From an uncultured Paracoccaceae bacterium (GTDB lineage Bacteria > Pseudomonadota > Alphaproteobacteria > Rhodobacterales > Rhodobacteraceae): 64,000 nucleotides of DNA. The notes under the pieces were generated by a model. It did not search any database. It was not told the DNA's origin and saw nothing but the letters and a program-made list of their open reading frames with translations. Shown here piece after piece: positions 17,298 to 26,194 of the stretch (position 1 is the first letter of the stretch; each line of letters begins with the position of its first letter). The stretch is taken from contig CANNFE010000001.1 of assembly GCA_947503775.1 (NCBI GenBank), forward strand, positions 186,001-250,000, given 5' to 3'. Both the position numbers and the translations under genes were made by a program.

Positions 17298-17971
17298 ATC
17301 TCGGCGGACCGGCCGCCGAAATCCCAGACGCGGCCGTAGTCGCGAACCCTCGATTTTACACCGCGGGCCGCGATGATGTCCGGGCCCATCCAGTATTTCG
17401 AGTTTGAGATCATTACCGGATGATCGGCATCCTTGCCCGCAATCATCTCAATCTCACCTTGGATCTTGCGCCCGATATAAAGACCGCGCCGCGTTCCTTC
17501 GCGCACGATCTCGACCTTTTCGCGCTCGGCTCCGATGATCTCGGAGACAAGCATCGTGAAAAGACCCGTCGTGCCTCCTGCGCCACCCGAAAAGATCTTG
17601 AGCAGACCGTTATAGGCCTTCTGCGACGCGCGCTCGTCCACATAGGCGGCGACTTTCCAATTCCCTTCGGCCATGCGGCCCGGGATATCGACCAGAAGGC
17701 CGACATTCAGACCGGCGAGGCTCTCCCCTTCGAAATGGCCCTCATCGATGGCGATGGCCATCCAGGCATGACAGGTCCCTTCAGTCGGAGGATGCGCGCC
17801 AAGCGAGACCACGCACGGACAGAACACCGTGCAGGAGCAGTTCAGAAACAGCTCGCCCTCGATCTTCCACTCCGTCGGCTGCAGCTTGCGGCGCTTGGGG
17901 TTGTCCATACGCTGATCGATGCGCTGGCTGATAGGCAGCCGGTCTGCGGGTGCTCTTTGTCTTTCAGGCAT
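17264..17971 (-). CDS. DUF1326 domain protein with a Cys-rich metal-binding-like motif
   Basis: 235 residues, preceded by a strong GGGAGG ribosome site. Near residue 44 it has the C-x-C-x3-C-x-C motif (NCSCTVFCPC) typical of DUF1326, followed by an all-beta-looking core. There is no signal peptide, so it is probably cytoplasmic. It lies 15 nt after the DUF2182 membrane protein, a pairing seen in many bacteria, and overlaps the DinB gene. Function unknown; the four cysteines suggest metal or redox chemistry. Confidence 0.85.
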   Translation of the reverse strand: MPERQRAPADRLPISQRIDQRMDNPKRRKLQPTEWKIEGELFLNCSCTVFCPCVVSLGAHPPTEGTCHAWMAIAIDEGHFEGESLAGLNVGLLVDIPGRMAEGNWKVAAYVDERASQKAYNGLLKIFSGGAGGTTGLFTMLVSEIIGAEREKVEIVREGTRRGLYIGRKIQGEIEMIAGKDADHPVMISNSKYWMGPDIIAARGVKSRVRDYGRVWDFGGRSAEICPISWQGPKP

Positions 17972-17986
17972 AACCCTCCCCTTCCC

Positions 17987-18742
17987 TCACAGGATCGCGA
18001 CGACAAGACCGCTCGCAATCAGCAGGCCTCCCAGCGGCTTTGTGATGAGCTTGCCGATTTGCGGCAGCTTCTCAAGTACCATGAACACTGTCGCAAGCCC
18101 CATCCACAAGAGGCTCATGACACCTCCGACAAATCCAAGCACCATGAAAGCCCAGCAGCATCCAACGCAGAAAAGCCCCAAACCAAGCCCCATGCGCAAC
18201 CCGCCCAGGGGTCCGGGACGCCAATGCCCCAGGAAATACGTCATCGGAGCAAGGCAGACGCCGTGGCAAATCTCCTTGGTGCGCGAGAACTGGAACGCTC
18301 CGGCCACCAGCAACAGAGCGGCAGCAAACCATTTGTGATGGGCCGCGCCAAGCGCGTCGATCCAACCGATCTCGATCAGGATGACCTGAAGGATCGAGAT
18401 GGCGGCAGCCCCCGCGATCCAGACCGCAAGATATCCCGTCAAAAGCGCCGCCCACCCGGCGCGAGTGCCGTCGGCGCTTTTGATAAGGTCCTCGTAGGCC
18501 CGCAGGGTCGGCACCATCGTCGGCAGCATCATGGCCGCCATCATGATTGACCACATCGGAAAAAGCGCCCCGAAGGCGGTCATCGGCATCATGTTCGGAC
18601 CGATCGGACGGCCGATCCAATCGACACCGCTCATCCGCGCCGACAGGAACATCAGCCACCAGGCGATCAGAATAGCACTGAAGAAAACGAGCCAGCCGAT
18701 TGTTCTCCATAGCCAATGCCAAGATGTGTTTGCGGTTTGCAT
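17987..18742 (-). CDS. DUF2182 integral membrane protein
   Basis: 251 residues with about seven hydrophobic segments. Met, Cys and His residues line several helices (MWSIMMAAMMLPTMVP; HGVCLAP; FCVGCCWAFMVL), which has led to the family being described as a predicted metal-binding membrane protein. It heads the minus-strand run DUF2182-DUF1326-DinB-dmdA-acuI. Transport or handling of a soft metal together with the DUF1326 partner is a reasonable but untested idea. Confidence 0.85.
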   Translation of the reverse strand: MQTANTSWHWLWRTIGWLVFFSAILIAWWLMFLSARMSGVDWIGRPIGPNMMPMTAFGALFPMWSIMMAAMMLPTMVPTLRAYEDLIKSADGTRAGWAALLTGYLAVWIAGAAAISILQVILIEIGWIDALGAAHHKWFAAALLLVAGAFQFSRTKEICHGVCLAPMTYFLGHWRPGPLGGLRMGLGLGLFCVGCCWAFMVLGFVGGVMSLLWMGLATVFMVLEKLPQIGKLITKPLGGLLIASGLVVAIL

Positions 18743-18920
18743 CGTGTCTCGTCCCTGATCGCGCCACCGTTATCGGAGCGCTGCGCACAGACAAGAGAAT
18801 TTTTGATCCCGGCGCACGAACCACCAGAGATCGGGCGCTCTCTTCCCAAACCGGGGTATCTTGCCCTGCCCCAAGAACGAAATACCTCTGGCCCCGGGCG
18901 GGCAAGGATTGGAGCTGACG

Positions 18921-19265
18921 ATGGACATGATCAACTACCTGCTGGCTCTGCTCAGCATCGGGTTCGGGATCCTTGGTTGGCTCGCGCCGACCTACACGAT
19001 GGAAGCCGTCGATCTGTCCGATGGCGGCTCCACGATGGGCCGATCCGAGGTACGCGCCGCCTCTGGCGCGCTCTTTGTCGGGGTCGGGCTCGGCGCGCTT
19101 ATTCTGGGCACCCCTGCGGCCTATATGATGATCGGATTTGCCTGGGGCGGCGGGGCCGTCGGGCGCGCGACATCGCTGATCCTGGATGGGACGACGAAGA
19201 AAAAGTGGGTCTTTTTCGCGGTCGAGGCTGCCGTCTTTGTGGTTGCGGTCTGGAACAATATCTAG
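18921..19265 (+). CDS. Small DUF4345-like membrane protein
   Basis: 114 residues from MDMINYLLALLSIGFGILGW; GGAG lies upstream of this ATG, while an earlier in-frame Met at 18861 has no support. Four membrane helices are expected, with a conserved-looking SEVRAASGALFVGVGLGAL segment. The size and pattern fit DUF4345, a family without known function. It is divergent from the DUF2182 gene with a 178-nt gap, and it ends just before the tmRNA gene. Confidence 0.75.
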   Translation: MDMINYLLALLSIGFGILGWLAPTYTMEAVDLSDGGSTMGRSEVRAASGALFVGVGLGALILGTPAAYMMIGFAWGGGAVGRATSLILDGTTKKKWVFFAVEAAVFVVAVWNNI

Positions 19266-19339
19266 ACGATCTGACCAAACCAGCCCTTTTCAGCGTAGGA
19301 TCAACGGCCTATATATCATCTGTCCTTCGGGACTATGGA

Positions 19340-19640
19340 CATAAATGCGCTCGTAATAAGCGGATCGGACCCGGGGGCGGTACCCGGCGGCTCCACCAAT
19401 ATCCTTCATTTGGGGATCATGGGGCCGAAACAGGATCGACGAACGTCTAAAGGGGTTTGCTTTGTCCCGGTGAGTTACCACCGTTATCGGTACACTTAAG
19501 CTAGTTGCAAATGACAACAAAGCTCCGGTGGCCCTCGCAGCCTAAGCTGCGCGGAACATCGAAATCCTAAGTCCTAGGGCTTTGCAGCTTTAGGCGGGGT
19601 TCGCAGGCACCTGGCAACAGAAGCCTGCACTTTCACGAAT
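19340..19640 (+). ncRNA. ssrA: Transfer-messenger RNA, circularly permuted two-piece form
   Basis: The acceptor piece lies upstream and ends CGGCTCC-A-CCA at 19398. After a 22-nt spacer, the coding piece begins GGGGCCG at 19421, which pairs with CGGCTCC to form the acceptor stem. The tag reading frame at 19507-19545 encodes ANDNKAPVALAA followed by TAA. This gene order, with mature 3' and 5' ends joined by an excised loop, is the two-piece tmRNA of alphaproteobacteria. It rescues stalled ribosomes and tags nascent chains for ClpXP. Outer limits are approximate; the end is set by a hairpin GCAGGC...GCCTGC near 19600-19630. Confidence 0.93.
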
Positions 19641-19854
19641 ATCTGGACTGTGAAGCGGGGCTTTGCATCGCCTTCGAACCCTGTGTTCAGCGTGCCTTCG
19701 GCGATGCGCCGATACCGCATCCGTCCGAGGCGTCGGCAACTTTCTTGACAGAACCGGAACGCTTTGCGACGTCTTCGCTCGTGATTTGCCCCGATATGGT
19801 CCCAGACGCGACGCCTGAGGTCGCGTCCAGGGTCCTGCGCCGGAAAGATGTCTC

Positions 19855-21129
19855 ATGTCCTCAAGCGACCGCCTGATGGATGCAAGCCCCAGCCTCCAAG
19901 ACATCACACGCGTCGGTCTGCGCATCGGCCTTCTGTCGTTCGGCGGCCCGACCGCTCAGATTGCGTTGATGCATAAGGAGCTTGTCGAGGACCGGCCCTG
20001 GCTCACCGAAGAGCAATATCTGCGCGCCCTGTCGTTCTGCATGCTTCTGCCCGGCCCTGAAGCGATGCAGCTTGCGACCTATGCCGGCTGGCGGCTCAGA
20101 GGAATTCCGGGAGGGTTGATCGCCGGGGGCCTGTTCGTTCTGCCCGGCGCGGCGGTCATCATGGCGCTTGCGCTGCTTTACGCACAGCTGGGCGACGTCC
20201 CTTTGGTGCAGGCGGCATTTCTCGGCATCAAGGCGGCTGTCGTGGTGATCGTTGCGCAGGCCCTTCTGAAGATAGGACGCAAGGCACTGACCGGACGACT
20301 GCAGCGCCTGATGGCGGCGGCCGCGTTTGTCGCGCTCTTTGTCTTTGCCATACCTTTCCCCCTTGTGATCTTGGTCGCCGGAGCAATCGGAGCAATGACG
20401 GCCTCCATCGTGACGACACAGGACAGCGCTCCCATCCCGATCCGGCGCGCTTTGACGATCTTTGCCGTTGGCGGTCTCGTCTGGGTGACTCCGCTTGGTC
20501 TGGCCGCGTTTGCAGGGGCCGATCTGCTGGTCGATGCCTGGATGTTCTTTTCCAAACTGGCCGTCGTGACCTTTGGCGGAGCCTATGCGGTTCTCGCCTA
20601 CATGACGCAAGAGGTCGTGCAGAGCCTCGGCTGGTTGACCACCGAAGAGATGATCGATGCTCTGGGGCTGGCCGAGACAACCCCCGGCCCGCTTATCCTG
20701 GTCACGCAATTCGTCGGCGCGCTTGCCGGTCTCAAGGAGGCGGGTTGGCCCATGGCATTCGCAATGGCGGGGGTTACGCTTTGGGCGACGTTCGTGCCGT
20801 GCTTCATCTGGATCTTCGCGGGCGCCCCTTACATCGACTGGCTTGCGGGACGGCCTCGCCTGACCGGCGCTCTGGGCATGATCACGGCCGCAGTGGTCGG
20901 GGTCATTGCCAATCTGTCCTTGTGGTTTGGGATCCATGTCGTTTTTCAGGAAACCGCGATGATCGAGACCGGCCCCGTTCAGATGCTTGTACCGAGCTGG
21001 TCCAGTTTTGATCCCGCAGCGTTCGGTCTGACGGCGGTGGCGGCCTTTTTGCTGCTCCGGCTGGGCTGGTCGATCCCTCTGGCTTTGGCGGTCATGGCGG
21101 GGGCCGGGATGTTGGTCGGGCTTGTCTGA
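19855..21129 (+). CDS. chrA: Chromate transporter family protein ChrA
   Basis: 424 residues with two homologous halves, each a CHR domain. The first opens GLRIGLLSFGGPTAQIALMHKELV with LPGPEAMQLATYAGW; the second repeats the pattern at FFSKLAVVTFGGAYAVLAYMTQE with LAETTPGPLILVTQFVGALAG. Ten or more membrane helices are expected. Bidomain CHR proteins export chromate from the cytoplasm, although many members are uncharacterised anion carriers. The gene follows the tmRNA by about 200 nt and precedes sspB by 67 nt on the same strand. Confidence 0.9.
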   Translation: MSSSDRLMDASPSLQDITRVGLRIGLLSFGGPTAQIALMHKELVEDRPWLTEEQYLRALSFCMLLPGPEAMQLATYAGWRLRGIPGGLIAGGLFVLPGAAVIMALALLYAQLGDVPLVQAAFLGIKAAVVVIVAQALLKIGRKALTGRLQRLMAAAAFVALFVFAIPFPLVILVAGAIGAMTASIVTTQDSAPIPIRRALTIFAVGGLVWVTPLGLAAFAGADLLVDAWMFFSKLAVVTFGGAYAVLAYMTQEVVQSLGWLTTEEMIDALGLAETTPGPLILVTQFVGALAGLKEAGWPMAFAMAGVTLWATFVPCFIWIFAGAPYIDWLAGRPRLTGALGMITAAVVGVIANLSLWFGIHVVFQETAMIETGPVQMLVPSWSSFDPAAFGLTAVAAFLLLRLGWSIPLALAVMAGAGMLVGLV

Positions 21130-21196
21130 CGCCCCTCTTCCATCCGATCCCGAATCCCCTATGCTTGACACAACTTCACGAGGAGCTGCCCCTCCC

Positions 21197-21670
21197 ATGT
21201 CACGCCGGATTGACTATGGAAACCTGATGCATCGCGCCATGCGCGGCCTGATTCAGCAGGTTCTGGAGAATGTCGCAGCCGAAGGTCTTCCCGGCAATCA
21301 TCACTTCTTCATCACCTTCGATACGATGCATCCCGATGTGGAAATCGCCGATTGGCTCTCTGATCGCTACCCCGGCGAGATGACCGTTGTCATGCAGCAC
21401 TGGTTCGACGGTCTGGACGTCACCGATGAGGGATTTTCCGTCACTCTGAACTTCGGCGATCAGCCTGAGCCGCTTTATATTCCCTATGATGCGATCAAGA
21501 CCTTCGTGGATCCTTCGGTCGAGTTCGGTTTGCGGTTCGAAACGCAGGACAGCGAGGATGGCGAGGTCGAGCCCGCCCCGATGATCGAGGCGGCCCCGGA
21601 TCCCGAACCCGAGGAGACGGGCGCGTCGCGCGATGCAGAGATCGTCAGCCTCGACAGTTTCCGCAAATAG
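21197..21670 (+). CDS. sspB: Alphaproteobacterial SspB, adaptor for ssrA-tagged proteins
   Basis: 157 residues from MSRRIDYGNLMHRAMRG. The start is chosen because the upstream stretch would run back into chrA and GAGGAG lies near 21180. The peptide-binding core is recognisable (HHFFITFDTMHPDVEIADWL; MTVVMQHWFDGL; FSVTLNFG), followed by an acidic linker and a short C-terminal tail ending SLDSFRK, which by analogy would dock on ClpX. SspB delivers tmRNA-tagged proteins to ClpXP. Its own substrate-tagging RNA, ssrA, is encoded 1.5 kb upstream. Confidence 0.88.
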   Translation: MSRRIDYGNLMHRAMRGLIQQVLENVAAEGLPGNHHFFITFDTMHPDVEIADWLSDRYPGEMTVVMQHWFDGLDVTDEGFSVTLNFGDQPEPLYIPYDAIKTFVDPSVEFGLRFETQDSEDGEVEPAPMIEAAPDPEPEETGASRDAEIVSLDSFRK

Positions 21671-21733
21671 ATTGCACCCCGCCCTGCCCTTTCGTAGATC
21701 GCAGGTAACCTTTCAAGACCGGGGAGCCTTCCA

Positions 21734-23125
21734 ATGACCGACACCCGCACCGAGACCGACAGCTTCGGCCCGTTGGAGGTGCCCTCAGACAAATACTGGG
21801 GTGCGCAGACACAGCGCTCCTTGATGAATTTTCCCATCGGTTGGGAGAAACAGCCGGTCGCAATCGTGCGCGCGCTTGGCGTGATCAAGAAGGCTTGCGC
21901 TCAAGCGAATAAGGAGCGTGGAAAGATCGACGGCAGGCTGGCCGATGCGATGATCGAAGCTGCCGGAGAGGTCGTGGACGGCAAGCTTGATGCGCATTTT
22001 CCGCTTGTCGTCTGGCAGACGGGATCGGGCACGCAGTCGAACATGAATGCCAATGAGGTCATCGCCAACCGCGCGATCGAGATCCTGGGCGGAACGATCG
22101 GATCCAAGGATCCAGTCCATCCCAACGATCACTGCAACATGGGGCAATCCTCGAACGATACCTTCCCAACGGCTATGCATATCGGGGTCGCGATGATGGC
22201 GCGCGACGTCCTGCTGCCAGGGCTTGAGGCGCTGCACAAGGCGCTTGAAGCGAAGGTCGCGGCTTTCGACGGGATCATCAAGATCGGGCGGACGCATACG
22301 ATGGACGCAACGCCCCTGACGCTGGCGCAAGAGTTTTCGGGTTATGCCCATCAGGTCGCCATGGGGATCGAGCGCGTGACGGCGGCGCTTCCCCGGATCT
22401 ACGAGCTTGCGCAGGGCGGCACGGCGGTCGGCACGGGTCTGAACACCCCGAAAGGCTGGGGCGAGGATGTCGCTGGCCGGATGGCCGAGATCACCGGCCT
22501 GCCCTTTATAACAGCCCCGAACAAGTTCGAGGCGCTCGCCGCCCATGATGCCATGGTCGAGATGTCTGGCGCGCTCAAGGTCGTGGCCGTGTCGCTTTTC
22601 AAGATCGCGAACGATATCCGGCTTCTTGGCTCCGGGCCGCGCTGCGGGCTGGGCGAGTTGAAGCTGCCAGAGAACGAACCGGGCTCGTCTATCATGCCGG
22701 GCAAGGTGAATCCGACCCAATGCGAGGCATTGACGCAAGTTTGTGCACATGTGCTTGGCAATGATGCGGCCGTAGGCTTTGCCGGATCGCAAGGCCATTT
22801 CGAGCTGAACGTCTATAAGCCGATGATGGCCTATAACGTGCTGCAATCCATGCAGCTTTTGGGTGATGCGGCGGTGGCCTTTACGGATAACTGCGTGAGC
22901 GGGATCGAGGCGGATGAAACACGAATCGACAAGCTGATGCGCGAGAGCCTCATGCTGGTCACCGCTCTGGCGCCTGAAATCGGCTATGACAACGCCACGA
23001 CGGTCGCCAAAACGGCGCACAAGAACGGCACGACCCTCAAGCAAGAGGCGATCCAGCTGGGTTTCGTCGACGAAGACGCCTTTGACCGGGTCGTCCGGCC
23101 AGAAGAGATGATCGGGCCAAAGTGA
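21734..23125 (+). CDS. fumC: Fumarate hydratase class II
   Basis: 463 residues with the fumarase/aspartase signature [11 protein letters not shown] and the substrate-site stretches [28 protein letters not shown] and [16 protein letters not shown]. It interconverts fumarate and malate in the TCA cycle, is iron independent and acts in the cytoplasm. GGGGAG precedes the ATG. The stop overlaps the start of the next small gene, so three genes (fumC, DUF4169, RHH) appear translationally coupled. Confidence 0.95.
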   Translation: MTDTRTETDSFGPLEVPSDKYWGAQTQRSLMNFPIGWEKQPVAIVRALGVIKKACAQANKERGKIDGRLADAMIEAAGEVVDGKLDAHFPLVVWQTGSGTQSNMNANEVIANRAIEILGGTIGSKDPVHPNDHCNMGQSSNDTFPTAMHIGVAMMARDVLLPGLEALHKALEAKVAAFDGIIKIGRTHTMDATPLTLAQEFSGYAHQVAMGIERVTAALPRIYELAQGGTAVGTGLNTPKGWGEDVAGRMAEITGLPFITAPNKFEALAAHDAMVEMSGALKVVAVSLFKIANDIRLLGSGPRCGLGELKLPENEPGSSIMPGKVNPTQCEALTQVCAHVLGNDAAVGFAGSQGHFELNVYKPMMAYNVLQSMQLLGDAAVAFTDNCVSGIEADETRIDKLMRESLMLVTALAPEIGYDNATTVAKTAHKNGTTLKQEAIQLGFVDEDAFDRVVRPEEMIGPK

Positions 23126-23298
23126 GCGTCGTTAATCTCAATCAACTGCGCAAGGCCAAGGCGAAGGCCGAAAAGAAGGTCAAGGCGGACGAGAACGCGG
23201 TCCGGTTTGGGCGGACCAAAGCCGAACGAGAGCTTGACGCGGCCCGAAAGAAGGCGGCGCAATCCAAGTTGGACGGACATCGCCGCACCCCGAAATGA
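23122..23298 (+). CDS. DUF4169-like small protein
   Basis: 58 residues starting with a GTG that overlaps the fumC stop (GTGA). The sequence opens [18 protein letters not shown] and is rich in Lys, Ala and Arg, with [18 protein letters not shown]; it fits the small family DUF4169. It is probably a single basic helix or helical pair. Its stop overlaps the next ATG (ATGA). Function unknown, but its tight placement after fumC with the following RHH protein is what I recall from related genomes. Confidence 0.8.
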   Translation: MSVVNLNQLRKAKAKAEKKVKADENAVRFGRTKAERELDAARKKAAQSKLDGHRRTPK

Positions 23299-23510
23299 GC
23301 GGGCGGCCGGTCAAACGGTCCCTGACCCTGCGCGGGCACCGGACCAGCGTCTCGCTCGAGGATGAATTCTGGCGCGCCTTTCGCGAGATCGCCGCGCGCG
23401 AGGGACGTCCGATCAACGATCTGGCCGCCGAGATCGACGCGGCGCGCGGGGATATCGGACTTGCATCGGCGATCCGGGTCTACATTCTGAGGGATATCCA
23501 GGCGCGCTAG
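23295..23510 (+). CDS. Ribbon-helix-helix domain protein
   Basis: 71 residues. The beta-strand TSVSLEDEFW followed by two helices (FREIAAREGRPINDLAAEI and GLASAIRVYILRDI) fits the short RHH family found in alphaproteobacteria. RHH proteins bind DNA as dimers, though this family is not characterised. ATGA overlap with the DUF4169 gene. Its stop overlaps by 4 nt the end of the convergent P450 gene. Confidence 0.8.
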   Translation: MSGRPVKRSLTLRGHRTSVSLEDEFWRAFREIAAREGRPINDLAAEIDAARGDIGLASAIRVYILRDIQAR

Positions 23511-24865
23511 CTCCGGGGGGTCAGGCGCAGCCAGATGCCATCTTTTGCGCGCACCGTCAGATACGCGACAGGCACCGGAACGTGATCTTCGACCGCTTCG
23601 ATCCGGAAGTTCGCGAGGATCATCGCAAGAAGCAGCACGCCTTCGGCCATCGCAAAACCCGCCCCGGTGCAGACACGGCGGCCGGCAGAGAATGGAATAT
23701 AAGCGGTCCGCTGGCACTCCTTGCCGTTCTGGGTGTCCCATCGGGACGGATCGAACGCGTCTGGCTCGTCCCAAAGCCGGTTGTGACGATGCAGATGCCA
23801 GGGGGAAAGGACAATCGGCGAGCCTGTCGGAACGCTCCTGTTGCGGAACGTCTCAGGCTCTGACGCCTCGCGGACCATCATCGGGACCGGAGGATAAAGA
23901 CGCAGCGCCTCGCGGAACACATCGCGTGTGACCTTGAGCTTGGAGAGATCGGCGAAGGCTGGATCCTCCCCCAAAGCCGCCCCTTCTGCCGCAACCTTGT
24001 CCTGCCAATCCGGCGCTTCGGCCAGCAGATAAAGCGTCCAGGCCAGCGCGGAGGCGCTGGTCTCGTGCCCAGCGAGAAAAAAGATCGCGACCTGATCGAC
24101 CATCTCCTTGGTCGAGAACGTGTCTCCGGTCTCGGGATCGCGCGCGGTCATGATCTTGGTCGCCAGATCGTCCGGCGCAGCTCCCGCTGCGATCGCCTCT
24201 GCCCTTTCGGCTGTCAGATCCGTGATCAGCCGCCGGATCTTGCGGGCACTGGCGCGGGTCTTTCCACTGAAAAACCGCGGCACCCAGCGCGGCGCAGGCA
24301 CGAAAGCGGCAAGGTTCAGGATCGGCTGGCTGCGCTGATAGGCCTTGAATTCGTGGAACACTTCAGAGGCGATCTGATTATCTATCGGGATCGAAAAGAG
24401 CGTGCGAAAGATCACGTCTGCCGCCGCATGGCTTGTCTCTGCCTCGATCTCGACCGGGGCGCCGTCCGCGCGCGCCCAAAGGCGCGCCACAGCAGACCGG
24501 GCCGCCTCGACCATGGCCGGGAACGTGTCGCGCAGGCGCCCGCCCTCGAAGGCAGGATCGATGAGGCGACGTTGACGCTCCCAGACGGTGCCGTTGCTTA
24601 GAAAGACGCTATTGCCCAGCAGCGGGCGCAATCCTTCGCCAATGCGGTCTGACTTCGGAAACTCTTCGGGCGCCTCTTTGAGGACCCGGCGGACCAGCGA
24701 CGGATCGTTGATCATAAAGCTGCGGAAGAACGGCGTCTTGAACTCGGCCATCCACGCGCCGTAAAGCCGTGCTGGCTGAGCCGACAGGATGTCCTGCCGA
24801 AAAAGCCGCAGATATCGCCACAATGACACGCGGTCGGGGCGCGCCGGCGGTTTGGGAGGGATCAT
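23507..24865 (-). CDS. Cytochrome P450
   Basis: 452 residues. The oxygen-binding I helix is FLAGHETSASALAW, the ExxR pair is EALR, and the haem-ligand loop is FSAGRRVCTGAGFA with the axial Cys. There is no membrane anchor, so it is a soluble class I type needing a ferredoxin partner, which is not in the window. It resembles bacterial fatty-acid/alkane-type or CYP4-like P450s, but the substrate cannot be told. The start overlaps the stop of the upstream membrane hydrolase gene (ATGA), implying the two act together. Confidence 0.93.
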   Translation of the reverse strand: MIPPKPPARPDRVSLWRYLRLFRQDILSAQPARLYGAWMAEFKTPFFRSFMINDPSLVRRVLKEAPEEFPKSDRIGEGLRPLLGNSVFLSNGTVWERQRRLIDPAFEGGRLRDTFPAMVEAARSAVARLWARADGAPVEIEAETSHAAADVIFRTLFSIPIDNQIASEVFHEFKAYQRSQPILNLAAFVPAPRWVPRFFSGKTRASARKIRRLITDLTAERAEAIAAGAAPDDLATKIMTARDPETGDTFSTKEMVDQVAIFFLAGHETSASALAWTLYLLAEAPDWQDKVAAEGAALGEDPAFADLSKLKVTRDVFREALRLYPPVPMMVREASEPETFRNRSVPTGSPIVLSPWHLHRHNRLWDEPDAFDPSRWDTQNGKECQRTAYIPFSAGRRVCTGAGFAMAEGVLLLAMILANFRIEAVEDHVPVPVAYLTVRAKDGIWLRLTPRS

Positions 24866-26130
24866 GCGGCCTTGGACGTGTATTTCGAAGCGGCAACATC
24901 GATCCGCGAGCTGGAGGACTCTCGGTCAACATAGCGATCGGCCAGCGTCTGAGGCCCAGCCGTGATCTTGAAGTAATCGTAGTCGCGCGGCTTGTCGAAG
25001 GCGCAAAGATATTGGAAGTGCAGCCGGAAAAAGCGCCAGCGCAGCCTCGCCCAGGTCTCTTCGCTCAAGGACATGGTGAATGCCGCCGACATGACGATGG
25101 GCCATTTCTGATCTTCGCTGGCCACGCCCGAGACCGCGACCGGATCACAGAGCGCGAAACAGCATCCGTCGCCGGGGGCCGTGACGTCGAGCCAGAAGAT
25201 CTCGTCGCGCTGGGACAGAAACGCAAGATCCGCCCGAAGCTGCCCGCCCCGCGGCAGGAAGGTGATCATCGGAACGACTTCGCCCAGCGTAAGAAGCGAC
25301 AGCTTCGGGCCGTTGGCAGGAACCGACCCGTTGCGGATGAGATCGGACAGGATCGAGATCGCCAGATGCGCGCCCGAGGAATGGCCAACCACCAGCACCT
25401 CATCGACGTCGTCGGTCAACGCCGTTGCGATCACGCCGCGAAACGCATCCATCCGGTCCTGCAGATCAGGGGGCGTCGCCCCCTTTAGGCTCGCCGAATA
25501 GGCATAGTCATGCATCAGATAGTAGGCATAGAGCCTGTGATCCTGCGATTTGAACCAACGCAGGATCAGGGCAGCACCTGCGAGAAAGAGCCCCCAACCC
25601 GCAACCCAGGTCATCCAGGCCCAGCCGCCCTGAAGCCAGAGCGGCCAGTCGATCCCGATGGAGCGATTGATAGACGCGCCGATCCCGCTGACGATAGAGA
25701 GCAGGATGGACGGGATCAGACAGGCGACAAGCAGCTGCAGCAAGAGCATCCCCACCGGATAAAGGGCTGCGATGACCGGACCTTTGCGCAGCCACATCAT
25801 GCGGCGCAGCGCATCGGAGGACAGATAGGTCCAAGCGGTGCTAAACAGCTGCTTATACGTCGCCCAGACCGTATCGGGCATGGATTTGCGGACGATATCG
25901 GACCAGACCAGCACCTCGATATCGGCGCGGGAGGTCTGCCCCTCCATCTGTGCGGCAACGCCCCAGCCATAACCGTCCTCGCGGGCACGTTCGGTCATCT
26001 CGATCTGATAGCCCGAGATCTTGGCCTGCTCGGCGCTTTCGGTGCGATAGAGTTCGCGGTAGCGCCGCGCTGGGAACGGATCGTAGCCGGGAATGTAAAA
26101 GACCCGGCGGCGACGGACAGGATTGGACAT
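24862..26130 (-). CDS. Membrane-anchored alpha/beta-hydrolase-like protein paired with the P450
   Basis: 422 residues from MSNPVRRRRVFYIPGYDPF; an earlier in-frame Met at 26229 is less likely. Two or three membrane segments lie at about residues 120-190 (ALYPVGMLLLQLLVACLIP; WGLFLAGAALILRW). The nucleophile-elbow-like motif VVGHSSGAH follows. This looks like an alpha/beta hydrolase with an inserted membrane hairpin region. Function unknown; overlap with the P450 gene suggests a shared lipid-like or hydrophobic substrate. Confidence 0.72.
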   Translation of the reverse strand: MSNPVRRRRVFYIPGYDPFPARRYRELYRTESAEQAKISGYQIEMTERAREDGYGWGVAAQMEGQTSRADIEVLVWSDIVRKSMPDTVWATYKQLFSTAWTYLSSDALRRMMWLRKGPVIAALYPVGMLLLQLLVACLIPSILLSIVSGIGASINRSIGIDWPLWLQGGWAWMTWVAGWGLFLAGAALILRWFKSQDHRLYAYYLMHDYAYSASLKGATPPDLQDRMDAFRGVIATALTDDVDEVLVVGHSSGAHLAISILSDLIRNGSVPANGPKLSLLTLGEVVPMITFLPRGGQLRADLAFLSQRDEIFWLDVTAPGDGCCFALCDPVAVSGVASEDQKWPIVMSAAFTMSLSEETWARLRWRFFRLHFQYLCAFDKPRDYDYFKITAGPQTLADRYVDRESSSSRIDVAASKYTSKAA

Positions 26131-26194
26131 GTCGATCGGAACGCCTCTTGTTGCAGGCGCAGCATAGACAGGTCTGGTGCTTCGGGAAAAGGGG

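Noticed and set aside
19861-21198. 445-residue minus-strand ORF opposite chrA
   Set aside because: Low-complexity Arg/Gln/His/Asp composition and exact antisense overlap with a clear transporter gene.
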